In this document: positions 52,521 through 62,655 of the stretch, one piece after another | How the letters are laid out: each line of letters starts with the position of its first letter | Position numbering within the stretch: position 1 is the stretch's first letter | Assembly (NCBI RefSeq): GCF_001636315.1 | Contig: NZ_KV440949.1 | Span: 522,203-586,202 of the forward strand | Direction of reading: 5' to 3' | Origin: Neobacillus mesonae | Lineage (GTDB): Bacteria > Bacillota > Bacilli > Bacillales > Cytobacillaceae | DNA length: 64,000 nucleotides | Notes under the pieces: model-generated | Told to the model about the DNA's origin: nothing | The model's database searches: none | What the model saw: only the letters and a program-made list of their open reading frames with translations | Program-made: the position numbers and the translations under genes

Positions 52521-53704
52521 GCCAATAGCCACTCCTTAATATTTTGTTTATCATTTTTTACTATCCCATTTAAAATTGCTTGTTCAATCTGAACCAGCGA
52601 CTCTTTTACCCAAGGACCACCGTTCCGGTTAAACCATTTCATCAAATCAGTTCCTGTTGCGGCAACATCTTTACTGTCTTTGATTGGAAGCTCCTGATAA
52701 GTAGTAAGCAGGCGTTCAATTTCCGTCCAATCGTTTAGACGTTTAATCGTTAAATAAAGCTTTTCAACAGATTCGATGACAATGCTGCCCGCTTTAAACA
52801 AATCATATACGGACCAATCCTTTTCAAGCCGACGCTCTAAATACATCAAAATACTTAGGATATGTTTTATTTCCTTAACGGAGAGACGCCAATCACGAAG
52901 GAACGATTCAGCAGCTTTTTCACTTAGCTTTAGACAAAATAAAAGTAAAGACCACATTTCACTTGTAGTTAAATTTTTGCCGTCGTAGGATAAGAACTTT
53001 TCGATTTCGCTTTTTTGGTTTTTTAACCCGGGTAAGTATGCACAGATATTGGTTTCGGCAATAATCCTTAATGCTTCATGCCAATTGTCGCCCGCCAAAA
53101 GTTTCTCGAATTCTGCCCTTTTTCGTTCAATTGCAATATTTTCAAGCAAGTATGTTAACTCTTTTAAAGCCCGCATCGTCTCTTCTTCTATATGAAAAGA
53201 GAGCTGGCTGACAAATCGTACCGCTCTCATCATACGAAGTGCATCTTCACTGAAGCGTTCCTTTGCATGCCCTACTGATTGAATAATTTTCTGCTCAATT
53301 GCCTGTTGACCCTTAAACGGATCAATGACTTGTCCCATTCTGTCCATCGCCATGGCATTCATGGTAAAGTCCCGCCGTCGAAGGTCATCAGTTAAATTGC
53401 GAATGAACGCTACCTCCTTCGGTCTTCTGAAATCTTGGTAATCTCCTTCTGTCCTAAAGGTCGTAATTTCATAAGATTTCAGATTAAATAGAACAAGGAC
53501 AGTGCCATGTTCTATTCCAATATCAACCGTTTTAGGGAAAATGGCCTTCACTTCTTCCGGCGTTGCGCTCGTTGCAATATCGACATCACTAATCTGTTTA
53601 TTCAGCAGGTAATCACGAACCGATCCGCCGACAAAGTATGCCTCATATCCTGCATCCTCAAGCTGCTGTAATACCGGAACGGCAGATAAAAATGGTTCAT
53701 TCAT
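52505..53704 (-). CDS. cca: CCA tRNA nucleotidyltransferase
   Basis: A 399-residue class II enzyme that adds CCA to tRNA 3' ends. The catalytic DxD is in GGSVRDYLLNKQISDVDIA; RRDFTMNAMAMD and the nucleotide-selecting helix with EDALRMMRAVRF follow. It overlaps bshA by one base (TAATG) upstream and birA downstream, so it is inside a tight operon with the bacillithiol genes. Also called papS in B. subtilis. Confidence 0.95.
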   Translation of the reverse strand: MNEPFLSAVPVLQQLEDAGYEAYFVGGSVRDYLLNKQISDVDIATSATPEEVKAIFPKTVDIGIEHGTVLVLFNLKSYEITTFRTEGDYQDFRRPKEVAFIRNLTDDLRRRDFTMNAMAMDRMGQVIDPFKGQQAIEQKIIQSVGHAKERFSEDALRMMRAVRFVSQLSFHIEEETMRALKELTYLLENIAIERKRAEFEKLLAGDNWHEALRIIAETNICAYLPGLKNQKSEIEKFLSYDGKNLTTSEMWSLLLFCLKLSEKAAESFLRDWRLSVKEIKHILSILMYLERRLEKDWSVYDLFKAGSIVIESVEKLYLTIKRLNDWTEIERLLTTYQELPIKDSKDVAATGTDLMKWFNRNGGPWVKESLVQIEQAILNGIVKNDKQNIKEWLLACSQN

Positions 53705-54843
53705 TATTCTTCACCTAAATTCACTAAACGGTAATAGATTCTCTCATATTGTTTAACAATCTCGTCGGATTTGAATTTGGTGTTCACCAAATCCAGCGAT
53801 TGCCGGGAAAATTCCTGATGAAGATCTTCATCCTCTAATAAGCCAACTGCTTTTTTTGCAATGTCTTCAATATCACCGACTTCACAAATATACCCAGCAG
53901 CCCCATTGTCAATAACCTCCGGGATTCCTCCAATATTTGTCCCAATACAAGGAACGCCGCAGGCCATCGCCTCTAATGCAACGAGTCCAAAGCTCTCCTT
54001 TTCCGATAAAAGTAACATTAAATCACTGATGGAATATAGTTCCTCAAGGTTTTCTTGTTTGCCAAGAAAAATGACTTGATCTTCTAATGCCAGCTGTCTG
54101 ACGAGCCTGCATATAATCGTCATTTCCGGTCCATCGCCAACGAGCAGCAGCTTAGCAGGCATTACGCTAGAAATTTTCGCAAATGTTTTCACGACATCCT
54201 GCACTCGTTTCACGGCCCGAAAATTAGAGACATGGATAATGACTTTCTCGTTTTCTTTGATGCCGAATTCTTCTTTTAGATGCCGGGCATCCGTCTTTTG
54301 GTAAATCCGGTGATCAATGAAATTATAGACCGTTTCAATTTGTTTATCGGGATGGATGAGATCATATGTTTGATTGACTAATGCGTTAGAAACGGCTGTT
54401 ACCACATCTGATTTTTCAATCCCAAATTTAATGGCATCAGTTAATGATGGGTCATATCCTAACACTGTAATATCGGTGCCATGCAGGGTCGTTACAATTT
54501 TAAGGTCTCTTCCGGCCATTTGTTTAGCCAAAATCGCACAAACCGCATGAGGAATGGCATAATGGACATGAAGGACATCTAATTTCTCCCTGTTTGCGAC
54601 CTCTGCCATTTTACTTGCTAAGGCAATATCATATGGTGCGTATTGAAATACAGAATATTGATTAACATCGACCTGATGGTAATAAATATTATGGTATATT
54701 TTGTTTAAGCGAAAAGGGATGCTGGAAGATATGAAATGGATTTCATGTCCTTTTTCGGCCAGCATTTTTCCTAATTCTGTTGCAACTACTCCAGAGCCCC
54801 CTACCGTTGGATAGCAGGTAATTCCGATTTTAAGTCTCCTCAT
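53704..54843 (-). CDS. bshA: N-acetyl-alpha-D-glucosaminyl L-malate synthase BshA
   Basis: A 379-residue GT4 glycosyltransferase, the first step of bacillithiol. The N-terminal [11 protein letters not shown], the nucleotide-sugar binding [21 protein letters not shown] and the E-x7-E pattern are clear. bshB1 comes just before it (three bases apart), which confirms the pathway. Confidence 0.95.
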   Translation of the reverse strand: MRRLKIGITCYPTVGGSGVVATELGKMLAEKGHEIHFISSSIPFRLNKIYHNIYYHQVDVNQYSVFQYAPYDIALASKMAEVANREKLDVLHVHYAIPHAVCAILAKQMAGRDLKIVTTLHGTDITVLGYDPSLTDAIKFGIEKSDVVTAVSNALVNQTYDLIHPDKQIETVYNFIDHRIYQKTDARHLKEEFGIKENEKVIIHVSNFRAVKRVQDVVKTFAKISSVMPAKLLLVGDGPEMTIICRLVRQLALEDQVIFLGKQENLEELYSISDLMLLLSEKESFGLVALEAMACGVPCIGTNIGGIPEVIDNGAAGYICEVGDIEDIAKKAVGLLEDEDLHQEFSRQSLDLVNTKFKSDEIVKQYERIYYRLVNLGEE

Positions 54844-54846
54844 GCA

Positions 54847-55557
54847 TTATTCTCCTAACAAGTCATGCTTCAAAAGAATTGGAACCTTCGTTTTGAAGCC
54901 TTCAGCATATCTTACATTTACTAGCTTTCCAAACATTCTTTCCCTTGCTTCCACCGTTTCAATATATCCGTTAACCAACGGTGTATTAAAGCTCTCGGCT
55001 GTTTTTTCAAATTGGCTTTTATAAGCCCTTAAGGCCGTAAGCTTATGATCAATAAACGGTGTAATATCAATGGTAAAATCCGGGTGATGAAAGCCATTTA
55101 TCATATAAAAATACATTCTATCCACCTTGTGGGGTACATTGCAGCCATCTGTATGATATTTTTTAATCCCCGCCGAAAAAACTGCCTCCTCCACTAGCCT
55201 TGCGCAATTCCCATGGTCAGGATGGCGGTCTTCGTAATATGGGGCAAACACAATTTTCGGCTTATAGATTCGAATGATTTTGGCAATCTCATTTATGTAT
55301 GATTCCTGTAAAAACAGGCCCCGGTCAGGAAAGCCAAGTGACGTTCGGACAGAAACTCGTAATATTTCTGCAGCTTTTCCCGCTTCCTCCTTTCTTAGCA
55401 GGACATTCCCGTTTGAGGAAAGGTCGGCATCGGTTAAATCGCAAATGCCGACCTGTTTTCCTTCGGAGGTAAGTTTTGCAATGGTTCCTCCCATGCCAAT
55501 TTCAACATCATCGGCATGGGCACCAAAAGCAAGGATATGTAATGCATTATCTTCCAT
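54847..55557 (-). CDS. bshB1: Bacillithiol deacetylase BshB1
   Basis: A 236-residue zinc deacetylase that removes acetyl from GlcNAc-malate. The zinc site is [10 protein letters not shown] with the later [10 protein letters not shown]. Several ATGs are clustered (55569, 55566, 55557); 55557 gives the same length as the B. subtilis enzyme and was used, but 55566 is nearly as likely. It overlaps mgsA by 11 bases. Confidence 0.93.
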   Translation of the reverse strand: MEDNALHILAFGAHADDVEIGMGGTIAKLTSEGKQVGICDLTDADLSSNGNVLLRKEEAGKAAEILRVSVRTSLGFPDRGLFLQESYINEIAKIIRIYKPKIVFAPYYEDRHPDHGNCARLVEEAVFSAGIKKYHTDGCNVPHKVDRMYFYMINGFHHPDFTIDITPFIDHKLTALRAYKSQFEKTAESFNTPLVNGYIETVEARERMFGKLVNVRYAEGFKTKVPILLKHDLLGE

Positions 55558-55966
55558 TATTTTCATCATTCTCCCTGGCGATATTTCTCCAATCCAATAA
55601 CCCTTCATCCAACCCTCTAATTAACAATTCTGCCGTCCCCATATTAGTCGCAAGCGGGATTGAATAAACATCACAAAGACGGATAAGGGCAGATACATCT
55701 GGTTCATGAGGCTGGGCAGTTAACGGATCACGGAAAAAAAAGATAGCATCCATTTGATTTTTTGCAATCATTGCTCCAATTTCCTGATCCCCGCCAAGCG
55801 GCCCTGATTTGTAACGAGTAATAGTTAAACCAGTTGCTTCAGATATCCGCATACCTGTCGTCCCTGTTGCAAAAAGATTATGTTTAACAAAAATAGATTG
55901 GTAAGCCGTCACAAATTGGACTAAATCATTCTTCTTTTGATCATGTGCAATTAAGGCAATATTCAT
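55547..55966 (-). CDS. mgsA: Methylglyoxal synthase
   Basis: A 139-residue enzyme that turns dihydroxyacetone phosphate into methylglyoxal. Phosphate-binding FATGTTG and [11 protein letters not shown], and the catalytic Asp in [14 protein letters not shown] are present. Placing it next to bacillithiol genes fits, since bacillithiol helps remove methylglyoxal. It lies behind dapB by 11 bases. Confidence 0.96.
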   Translation of the reverse strand: MNIALIAHDQKKNDLVQFVTAYQSIFVKHNLFATGTTGMRISEATGLTITRYKSGPLGGDQEIGAMIAKNQMDAIFFFRDPLTAQPHEPDVSALIRLCDVYSIPLATNMGTAELLIRGLDEGLLDWRNIARENDENNGR

Positions 55967-55977
55967 CTGGGATGCTC

Positions 55978-56781
55978 CTAATCCAAAATATTTTCTAATC
56001 CGTATACAAATGTATTTTGCTTCATGACAGTTTCAACGGCAACTTTGACACCAGACATAAAGGAGGCGCGGTTATAAGAATCATGGCGAATCGTAATCGT
56101 TTGACCATCTGATCCAAACATCACCTGCTGATGGGCAATCAAACCCGGTAAACGGACGGAATGAATATGCATTCCATCAAAGTCGGCCCCCCTTGCTCCC
56201 TGGATTGTTTCTTTCTCATTAGGATGCCCCTGTATTTTCGTTTCCCTTACCGCTGCAATCATTTCGGCTGTTTTTACGGCCGTTCCTGACGGGGCATCGA
56301 GCTTTTTGTCATGGTGCATTTCAATGATTTCAATGTCTTGAAAATATTTTGCCGCCATTTGTGAAAATTTCATCATCAAAACAGCGCCAATTGCAAAGTT
56401 TGGAGCGATGATACAGCCTAGTTCTTTTTCCTTACAAATCTCGTCTAATTCCAGTAGCTGTTCTTTTGTAAACCCAGTTGTGCCGACAACTGGACGGACG
56501 CCATGGTTTAAAGCTGTTTTGGCATGGTACGGTCCCGCCTCTGGTGTCGTTAGATCAATTAGGACGTCTGCATCGGTTTCTTGAAGACATTTCTCAATCT
56601 CTGTATAAACCGGAACATTTGAAACGAAATGAAATCCTTCTATATCACTCAACATTATGCCATCGTATTTATGGTCCAATACAGCGACTAATTCAAATTG
56701 TTCGGTGTTTGTTACTAAGTTTACGGCTTCCCGTCCCATCCTTCCGCGGGGACCGGCGATGATAATTTTAACAGTTTCCAT
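55978..56781 (-). CDS. dapB: 4-hydroxy-tetrahydrodipicolinate reductase
   Basis: A 267-residue enzyme of the lysine/diaminopimelate pathway. The NAD(P)-binding [11 protein letters not shown] and the catalytic [15 protein letters not shown] are clear. ATG at 56781 follows GGGAG at eight bases. Spore formers also need this route for dipicolinate. It is 15 bases behind ypjD in one operon. Confidence 0.96.
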   Translation of the reverse strand: METVKIIIAGPRGRMGREAVNLVTNTEQFELVAVLDHKYDGIMLSDIEGFHFVSNVPVYTEIEKCLQETDADVLIDLTTPEAGPYHAKTALNHGVRPVVGTTGFTKEQLLELDEICKEKELGCIIAPNFAIGAVLMMKFSQMAAKYFQDIEIIEMHHDKKLDAPSGTAVKTAEMIAAVRETKIQGHPNEKETIQGARGADFDGMHIHSVRLPGLIAHQQVMFGSDGQTITIRHDSYNRASFMSGVKVAVETVMKQNTFVYGLENILD

Positions 56782-56796
56782 TTCCTTCACTCCCTA

Positions 56797-57132
56797 TTAA
56801 TCCTGTTCAATTCTTGTCCAGCGATTTTTATCTCGTGTGTTAAACTTGTTCATAACTATATCATGAGCCTCTTCCAAATCGATCTGTAATGAATTGGCAA
56901 AGCATATGATGACAAACAGAAGATCACCCAGCTCTTCCTCAATGGCTTTTTCAGTTTCTATGGATTTCTTCGGCTTCTCCCCATAATAATGGTTTACTTC
57001 CCGCGCCAGCTCGCCTAGTTCTTCCGTCATCCGAGCAAGCATGGCCAGCGGGCTAAAATATCCTTCTTTAAATTGACTGATGTATGTATCGACTTCTCGT
57101 TGAAGGTCTTTCATTGTTTTTCCTGCTGCCAT
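56797..57132 (-). CDS. ypjD: MazG-like nucleotide pyrophosphohydrolase YpjD
   Basis: A 111-residue MazG-fold NTP pyrophosphatase. The metal-binding EELGELAREVNH and EEELGDLLFVIICFAN helices are intact. It opens the ypjD-dapB-mgsA-bshB1-bshA-cca-birA run of genes, which have almost no gaps between them. The substrate nucleotide is not known. Confidence 0.92.
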   Translation of the reverse strand: MAAGKTMKDLQREVDTYISQFKEGYFSPLAMLARMTEELGELAREVNHYYGEKPKKSIETEKAIEEELGDLLFVIICFANSLQIDLEEAHDIVMNKFNTRDKNRWTRIEQD

Positions 57133-57335
57133 TCAATTTCACCCTCATTTCACTACAGCTTTTTCTTCGTTTTTTCTTTCATTTTTTCTATTTTCATGTT
57201 AGCTAAATTAAACCCGTTTTACAAATGTTTTCGCTTAAATCGACATTTTTCTGCATCCAATTGCTCTTATAAACTTTATTCGATATAATTAAATTCGCCC
57301 ATCTATGTGCAAAAAGTGGTAGTGGAGGAATGTTT

Positions 57336-58208
57336 ATGATTTTTGGCCTTAAATTGAAAAATATCCTTTTTATCCTGTTAGGAACAGCCATCATGTCATT
57401 CGGTCTCGTTAATTTTAACATGCAAAATAAATTGGCTGAAGGCGGTTTTACCGGGATTACTCTCATACTTTATTTCTTGTTCCACTGGGACCCATCTTAT
57501 ACCAACCTGATATTAAATATCCCTCTTTTTTTTATCGGCTGGAAGCTTTTGGGGAGAAATGCCTTTTTATATACCATTATTGGCACTGTTGGTGTATCCA
57601 TTTTTCTATGGATTTTTCAGCGTAATTCCATCGAAATGCCGCTTCAGCACGACTTAACACTAGCAGCTCTTTTTGCCGGGGTATTAGCGGGGATAGGCTT
57701 AGGAATTATTTTTCGTTTTGGCGGCACTACCGGCGGCGTAGATATTATTGCTAGACTTGTTCAGAAATATGTTGGCTGGAACATGGGGAAAACGATGTTC
57801 TTGTTTGATGCCTGTGTCATTACACTCTCATTATTTACTTACTTAAATTACAAACAAGCAATGTATACGCTTGTTGCTGTATTTGTCGGCGCGAGGGTAA
57901 TCGATTTTATCCAAGAAGGGGCCTATTCTGCCCGTGGAGCGATGATCATTTCGGATAAAAACGAAGAAATTGCCGGAAAGATTATGGAGGAAATGGAACG
58001 CGGTGTCACCGCACTCAGGGGTTACGGCTCTTATACTAAAAATGAACGTGAAGTTTTGTACTGTGTTGTAGCGAAAAATGAACTCATACGATTAAAAAAC
58101 ATCATAACCTCTGTTGACCCCCATGCGTTTGTATCCATTTCCGTCGTCCATGATGTTCAAGGCGAGGGCTTTACACTTGATGAAAATAAAATGCCATTAC
58201 ATGATTAA
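57336..58208 (+). CDS. ypjC: YitT family membrane protein YpjC
   Basis: A 290-residue protein with five or six membrane helices (YitT domain; FRFGGTTGGVDIIARLV is typical) and a C-terminal DUF2179 domain (RGVTALRGYGSYTKNEREVL). ATG at 57336 is seven bases after GGAGG. The function is unknown. Divergent from ypjD as in B. subtilis. Confidence 0.88.
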   Translation: MIFGLKLKNILFILLGTAIMSFGLVNFNMQNKLAEGGFTGITLILYFLFHWDPSYTNLILNIPLFFIGWKLLGRNAFLYTIIGTVGVSIFLWIFQRNSIEMPLQHDLTLAALFAGVLAGIGLGIIFRFGGTTGGVDIIARLVQKYVGWNMGKTMFLFDACVITLSLFTYLNYKQAMYTLVAVFVGARVIDFIQEGAYSARGAMIISDKNEEIAGKIMEEMERGVTALRGYGSYTKNEREVLYCVVAKNELIRLKNIITSVDPHAFVSISVVHDVQGEGFTLDENKMPLHD

Positions 58209-58240
58209 AGGCAATGTCTCATAAAAGACATTGCCTTTTG
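58207..58240. terminator. Bidirectional terminator between ypjC and the metallopeptidase
   Basis: AAAGGCAATGTCT pairs exactly with AGACATTGCCTTT. Confidence 0.9.
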
Positions 58241-58242
58241 TA

Positions 58243-58923
58243 TTAATCGTCGTTACTGCGATTCATTCCAGTAAAAATAAGCACTAGCCTTAAGAGCTCT
58301 AGAACAGCAACAGCCGCGGCTGCGACATATGTCAATGCCGCTGCATTTAACACCTTCCTTGCCTCCCGTTCTTCGCGGTTTGCAATTAACCCAAGAGAAA
58401 CAACCTGATCCATTGCCCGGCTTGAGGCATTAAACTCTACCGGAAGCGTCACAATTTGAAACAGAACTGCGGCCGCCATAAATATGATTCCTAGTAATAG
58501 CAGCCCTGACAAATGGGCAAATATCCCAATCATAATTAAAATCCATGAAATATTGGAACCAAAATTTGCTACAGGTACTAAAGTGGAACGGAATCGCAAA
58601 AACGCATAACCCTCGGAATCTTGCAAGGCGTGTCCACATTCATGCGCTGCTACAGCTGCTGCTGCAATAGAATGCCCATGATAATTTTCCGGGGATAATC
58701 GGACCGCTTTCGAGCGCGGGTCATAATGGTCACTTAAAAATCCATGTCCTTCTTCGACCGCTACATCATATAAGCCATTAGCGTTTAATATGCCTCTCGC
58801 TATCTCGGCACCAGTTCTATATGTGGATGACGGTACTTGTGAATATTTAGTAAAGGTACTTTTTACTCTCATTTGTGCCCATAACGGAACCAAGATAATG
58901 ATCGCAAAATAGATAAGATACAA
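58243..58923 (-). CDS. Membrane zinc metallopeptidase (YugP-like)
   Basis: A 226-residue protease-like membrane protein. HECGH in AVAAHECGHALQDSEGYA is the zinc motif; hydrophobic segments lie at the N terminus and after the active site. The start is a TTG at 58923 after AGGAG. B. subtilis has a similar protein (YugP) elsewhere on the chromosome. No substrate is known. Confidence 0.88.
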   Translation of the reverse strand: MYLIYFAIIILVPLWAQMRVKSTFTKYSQVPSSTYRTGAEIARGILNANGLYDVAVEEGHGFLSDHYDPRSKAVRLSPENYHGHSIAAAAVAAHECGHALQDSEGYAFLRFRSTLVPVANFGSNISWILIMIGIFAHLSGLLLLGIIFMAAAVLFQIVTLPVEFNASSRAMDQVVSLGLIANREEREARKVLNAAALTYVAAAAVAVLELLRLVLIFTGMNRSNDD

Positions 58924-58981
58924 TTTTTACACTCCTAACCAGCTTCATTAGACAATATTTTAGTTAAGCCGATTAGACGCG

Positions 58982-59779
58982 TCAATCTTTATGCTCTCTG
59001 GAGCGATTTTTCTTTACTTCTTTTTCACCTTGATATTTTCTAAAGCCTACATAAGACAATGTCATAATTATAATACTTCCTGTTGAGATAATCACCCACC
59101 ACAAGGAGGGATCCGCTTCATCATCTTCCATGTTAGCAAAAAGATTTTTTAAATCTGTATCAAGCTTATCAAGCTCAGCCCTGCCCTCTTCATTATGAAG
59201 GATATCTGAGCGGTAATGATCGATAACTTTTATCCGTGCATCTAATCTCTGTATATTCTCTGCTGGAACATCAATTTTCATACTAGGATAAATGACATTG
59301 TACAAGGATAAAAAAGTATTAAAGCTTGAATGAAATTTGGCGCTGTCGCCATTAATAGCAGCATTCTTTGCATGGGCAAATGCCGTCATAATTTGGTTTT
59401 CCATTTCGGTCCACAATGGCTGATGGCTAGTAACAATGGCATCTATCACAAGCCGGAATTTTGTCAGTTTATTAATTCGTTCTTCATGATCCATTGTCGG
59501 ACTAACAGCAGCTTCCATTGCTTCATCATGGGAGGTGTGTATGATTCTAACTTCATCCATGGATAACGGCTGCTGTCTGCCTGAAACACTAGTAAACTGG
59601 GTTGAAAAATAATCAAGTAATTTCTTAGCATCTTCATATCTATGGAACTTCACCATTTGGAGTGCTTCGTCTGATATATCATCCAATTTCTCCATTGGTG
59701 TTTGTACCTCGGCATTAACTGGTATGGGAGTAAGCATCAAGATGATTGCAAACAAATAAAGCCATTTTATTTTCACCAT
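58982..59779 (-). CDS. ypjB: Sporulation protein YpjB
   Basis: A 265-residue protein with an N-terminal signal peptide (WLYLFAIILMLTPIPVNA), a helical outer domain and a C-terminal membrane anchor (WVIISTGSIIIMTLSYVGF). ATG at 59779 follows GGGGGG; the frame extends to 59824 without a site. Known as a sporulation-related protein of unknown mechanism. It lies between ypjA and the metallopeptidase. Confidence 0.88.
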   Translation of the reverse strand: MVKIKWLYLFAIILMLTPIPVNAEVQTPMEKLDDISDEALQMVKFHRYEDAKKLLDYFSTQFTSVSGRQQPLSMDEVRIIHTSHDEAMEAAVSPTMDHEERINKLTKFRLVIDAIVTSHQPLWTEMENQIMTAFAHAKNAAINGDSAKFHSSFNTFLSLYNVIYPSMKIDVPAENIQRLDARIKVIDHYRSDILHNEEGRAELDKLDTDLKNLFANMEDDEADPSLWWVIISTGSIIIMTLSYVGFRKYQGEKEVKKNRSREHKD

Positions 59780-59838
59780 AGTCCCCCCTTTCGTTACTAA
59801 TAAAGTGTATGAAGGGGTGGACAAGGTTAGACCATTTT

Positions 59839-60441
59839 TTATTTCATTTCTAGCTTAAATCTACCAGGACGTATGACAAAATAATAGGCAATTCCAATCG
59901 ATACCATCGAAAGCCAGAACGTGAAATATCCGATTTGCGGGGTAAATTGGTCCAGCATATGGTAACTCGGCATCATGAAAAATACATAATCAATGACATC
60001 ATTATGTAATGTCCAAATTGCTGCAACAACCAAATGCCAGATTTTAAAACGATAAAACGGGGCAAATAAAACGCCTTCTACCGCCATGGCAAAATGGGAG
60101 AATATTAACATTAAACCAATCCAGTCCAGCTCTCCCTGAACAAAGTAAACCAAGATGTTCATGACAACAGCCCAAATACCATATTTAAATAGCGTGACAA
60201 TGGCAAAGGCCTCTAAAAGCGGCCAGTTTCCTTTTAATAAAAAGGCAATTAAGACAAAAACGAAAAAAAGACTGGCTGTCGGACTATCGGGCACAAACGG
60301 CAGAAAAACAGCCGGTGTTTCTTTTAATTGCCACCCGTACCAGTAATATCCATAGATTGTTCCGACAATGTTCACAATTAGCAATAATAGAAGAATAGAA
60401 CGGTTTGCTAATAGGGGATAAATCCAACGCAAAAACAACAC
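59839..60441 (-). CDS. ypjA: DUF1405 membrane protein YpjA
   Basis: A protein of about 200 residues with six hydrophobic segments, family DUF1405. The start is uncertain: the GTG at 60441 lies in the AAAAGGGGTG site, and TTG codons at 60438 and 60432 are possible. It directly follows the qcr operon terminator and precedes ypjB, the B. subtilis order. Function unknown. Confidence 0.85.
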   Translation of the reverse strand: MLFLRWIYPLLANRSILLLLLIVNIVGTIYGYYWYGWQLKETPAVFLPFVPDSPTASLFFVFVLIAFLLKGNWPLLEAFAIVTLFKYGIWAVVMNILVYFVQGELDWIGLMLIFSHFAMAVEGVLFAPFYRFKIWHLVVAAIWTLHNDVIDYVFFMMPSYHMLDQFTPQIGYFTFWLSMVSIGIAYYFVIRPGRFKLEMK

Positions 60442-60462
60442 CCCTTTTCATTTTGATTAATA

Positions 60463-60493
60463 AAAAAGCTGACGAAATTTCGTCAGCTTTTTA
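60463..60493 (-). terminator. Terminator of the qcrABC operon
   Basis: A perfect 15-bp stem, AAAAAGCTGACGAAA with TTTCGTCAGCTTTTT. Confidence 0.9.
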
Positions 60494-60502
60494 GTTCATA
60501 GA

Positions 60503-61273
60503 TTACTTGCCAAGTCCAGAGATAAATTCAGACAGCTTTTTCAGCTCTTCATCAGTACCTTTGAAGACTCCTGGAGGCATGTTTTTATAACCTTCTTTAG
60601 CAATCTTTGCCACTTCATCTGCAGATAATCCTGTGTTGGCTAATGAAGGTGCCGCAGCTCCGCCTTGCAGGTCATCACCATGGCAAGTGATACATGTATT
60701 TTTGCTAGCAATTTGATAGCCATCACTCGACTTATCAACTTCAACTTTTTGAACGATTTTCCCTTGACGTTCAGCAGCTGCCCAGTCATGAGTAGCAACT
60801 GATTGCCAAGTTAAAAATGTAGTGGCTGCCAATGCAAGTAACATAAATGCAGTAGCTAACGGACGCTTGCTGGCACGGCGTTCAGGTCCACGGTCAATAA
60901 ATGGTGCTAATAATAAGCCGCCAAATGCAAGTCCCGGAATAATCATTGCCCCGATAACAGTATATGGACCGGAAGCATACGTGTATTTAAGTAGCTGATA
61001 CAAGAATAAGAAATACCAGTCTGGTAATGGAATATAGCCTGTATCTGTAGGATCCGCGATTCTTTCAAGCGGAGCTGGATGTGCTACTGTTAAACATAAA
61101 ATTCCAACAAGGAATACCGCCCCAACCATCCATTCTTTCAACAGGAAGTTTGGCCAGAATGCCTCAGTTTTACCAGGGTATTCTGAGTAATCTTTTGGAA
61201 GTTTCTGTTTTCTTACTTCAGGTGCCAAAATACGTGAGTCACCTACAAACTTTAAACCTTTACCGCGATGCAT
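60503..61273 (-). CDS. qcrC: Menaquinol:cytochrome c reductase, cytochrome b/c subunit
   Basis: A 256-residue fusion of subunit IV of a b6f-like complex (three helices; PDWYFLFLYQLLKY) with a C-terminal c-type cytochrome (TCITCHGDDLQGG, axial Met near NMPPGVF). This fusion is characteristic of Bacillus. It completes the qcrABC operon that feeds cytochrome c, and hence the ba3 oxidase at 13818-15952. Confidence 0.96.
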   Translation of the reverse strand: MHRGKGLKFVGDSRILAPEVRKQKLPKDYSEYPGKTEAFWPNFLLKEWMVGAVFLVGILCLTVAHPAPLERIADPTDTGYIPLPDWYFLFLYQLLKYTYASGPYTVIGAMIIPGLAFGGLLLAPFIDRGPERRASKRPLATAFMLLALAATTFLTWQSVATHDWAAAERQGKIVQKVEVDKSSDGYQIASKNTCITCHGDDLQGGAAAPSLANTGLSADEVAKIAKEGYKNMPPGVFKGTDEELKKLSEFISGLGK

Positions 61274-61331
61274 TGAGCAATCCCCTCCTTTTTCTATAAA
61301 GATTGGTAAAATTCATTGATTTTCATCAAAA

Positions 61332-62006
61332 TCATAGTGGTCCGGAAATACCTTGTTTTCTAATCATGATAAAGTGTGCAGCTAGTAATCCAAATAATAC
61401 AGCAGGCAAGAAGAATACATGAATCGCAAAGAAGCGGGTTAATGTTTGCGCCCCGACGATATGTTCATGACCAGCGAGCAGCACTTTCACGTACGAACCA
61501 ATGAATGGAGTTGCCTCCGCAATCTGCAAGCCTACTTTTGTTGCGAACAACGCTTTCATATCCCAAGGTAACAGGTAGCCGGTAAAGCCTAAGCCAAGCA
61601 TGACGAAGAAAATAAGTACTCCGACAACCCAGTTAAGTTCACGAGGCTTCTTATAAGCGCCTTGGAAGAACACGCGAAGTGTATGTAAGAACATCATCAC
61701 AAGTACTAAACTGGCACCCCAGTGATGCATACCACGTACAATTTGTCCAAATGCAACTTCATTTTGTAAATAATAAACTGATTCCCAAGCATTTTTAATA
61801 TCCGGTACATAGTACATTGTTAAAAACATACCGGAAAGGATTTGGATAACCGTAACGAAAAATGTCATACCTCCAAAGCAATAAACAAACGCAGAAAAAT
61901 GATGCGCCGGGTTTACATGCTCAGGTACTTCATGATCCGCGATATCGCGCCACAAAGGCGTAATATCTAAACGCTCATCTACCCAATCGTAAATTTTGTT
62001 TAACAA
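61332..62006 (-). CDS. qcrB: Menaquinol:cytochrome c reductase, cytochrome b subunit
   Basis: A 224-residue cytochrome b6-type protein with four helices and paired heme-binding histidines (GMHHWGASLVLVMMFLHTLRVF and the later RFFAIHVFFLPA). The start is TTG at 62006 after AAGGAGG. It is three bases behind qcrA. Confidence 0.96.
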   Translation of the reverse strand: MLNKIYDWVDERLDITPLWRDIADHEVPEHVNPAHHFSAFVYCFGGMTFFVTVIQILSGMFLTMYYVPDIKNAWESVYYLQNEVAFGQIVRGMHHWGASLVLVMMFLHTLRVFFQGAYKKPRELNWVVGVLIFFVMLGLGFTGYLLPWDMKALFATKVGLQIAEATPFIGSYVKVLLAGHEHIVGAQTLTRFFAIHVFFLPAVLFGLLAAHFIMIRKQGISGPL

Positions 62007-62009
62007 TGA

Positions 62010-62516
62010 TTACGCCTCCTTCCGTGGTTTAGCTTTTCCTAAATAAAGATAACCGTCTTTTTCTTTGTATGGGTACACATCAAGCGGTGCTAACGGCGGT
62101 GTACCAGGTACGTTTGTTCCATCCTTTGTATAACGGCCATAGTGGCATGGACAGAAGAATTGTTCTGGATGTTCCTTATCAGAATTCCAGTTAACGGTAC
62201 AGCCTAAGTGCTTACATACTGGTGACAGGGCAACGATTTTACCTGCATCATCCTTGTAAACCCAAGCAGATTCTGTTACGTCTGATTCATACCATGCATC
62301 TTTCTGCTTATAGGTAAAGTCAACACGCACCGGTTCATTTGTTAAATCAGCTACTTTTTGTTTTGTTGCAACAAATTCACCTGCCGCCTCTGCCTTTAAC
62401 ACAGGATCAACAGCAAAACGCACCATTGGCATTAAAATCCCTGCCGCCATGAATCCGCCTACACCTGTTAGTGTGTAACTCAAGAATTGCCGTCTTGAAA
62501 CGCGATCTTTACTCAT
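62010..62516 (-). CDS. qcrA: Menaquinol:cytochrome c reductase, Rieske Fe-S subunit
   Basis: A 168-residue Rieske protein with a twin-Arg start (SRRQFLSYTLTGVGGF) and the cluster ligands CKHLGC and CPCHYGRY. ATG at 62516 follows GGAGGGGGG; the longer frame begins upstream of that. First gene of qcrABC. Confidence 0.96.
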   Translation of the reverse strand: MSKDRVSRRQFLSYTLTGVGGFMAAGILMPMVRFAVDPVLKAEAAGEFVATKQKVADLTNEPVRVDFTYKQKDAWYESDVTESAWVYKDDAGKIVALSPVCKHLGCTVNWNSDKEHPEQFFCPCHYGRYTKDGTNVPGTPPLAPLDVYPYKEKDGYLYLGKAKPRKEA

Positions 62517-62589
62517 GCTTATCCCCCCTCCATTCATGAAGTTAAGTCCACGGGACTAATTTAAACACATATAAAACTAGGACATAACA

Positions 62590-62618
62590 ATGATATATCA
62601 ATCTTCAAGTAAGGTCAA
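62590..62618 (-). promoter_or_regulatory. Sigma-A promoter of qcrABC
   Basis: On the minus strand TTGACC (62613-62618) and TATCAT (62590-62595) are 17 bases apart, upstream of qcrA. No TGTGA box was seen, unlike the ba3 oxidase. Confidence 0.75.
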
Positions 62619-62655
62619 TATCATACTATTTTAAAAACAGTTAATATACGTGGTT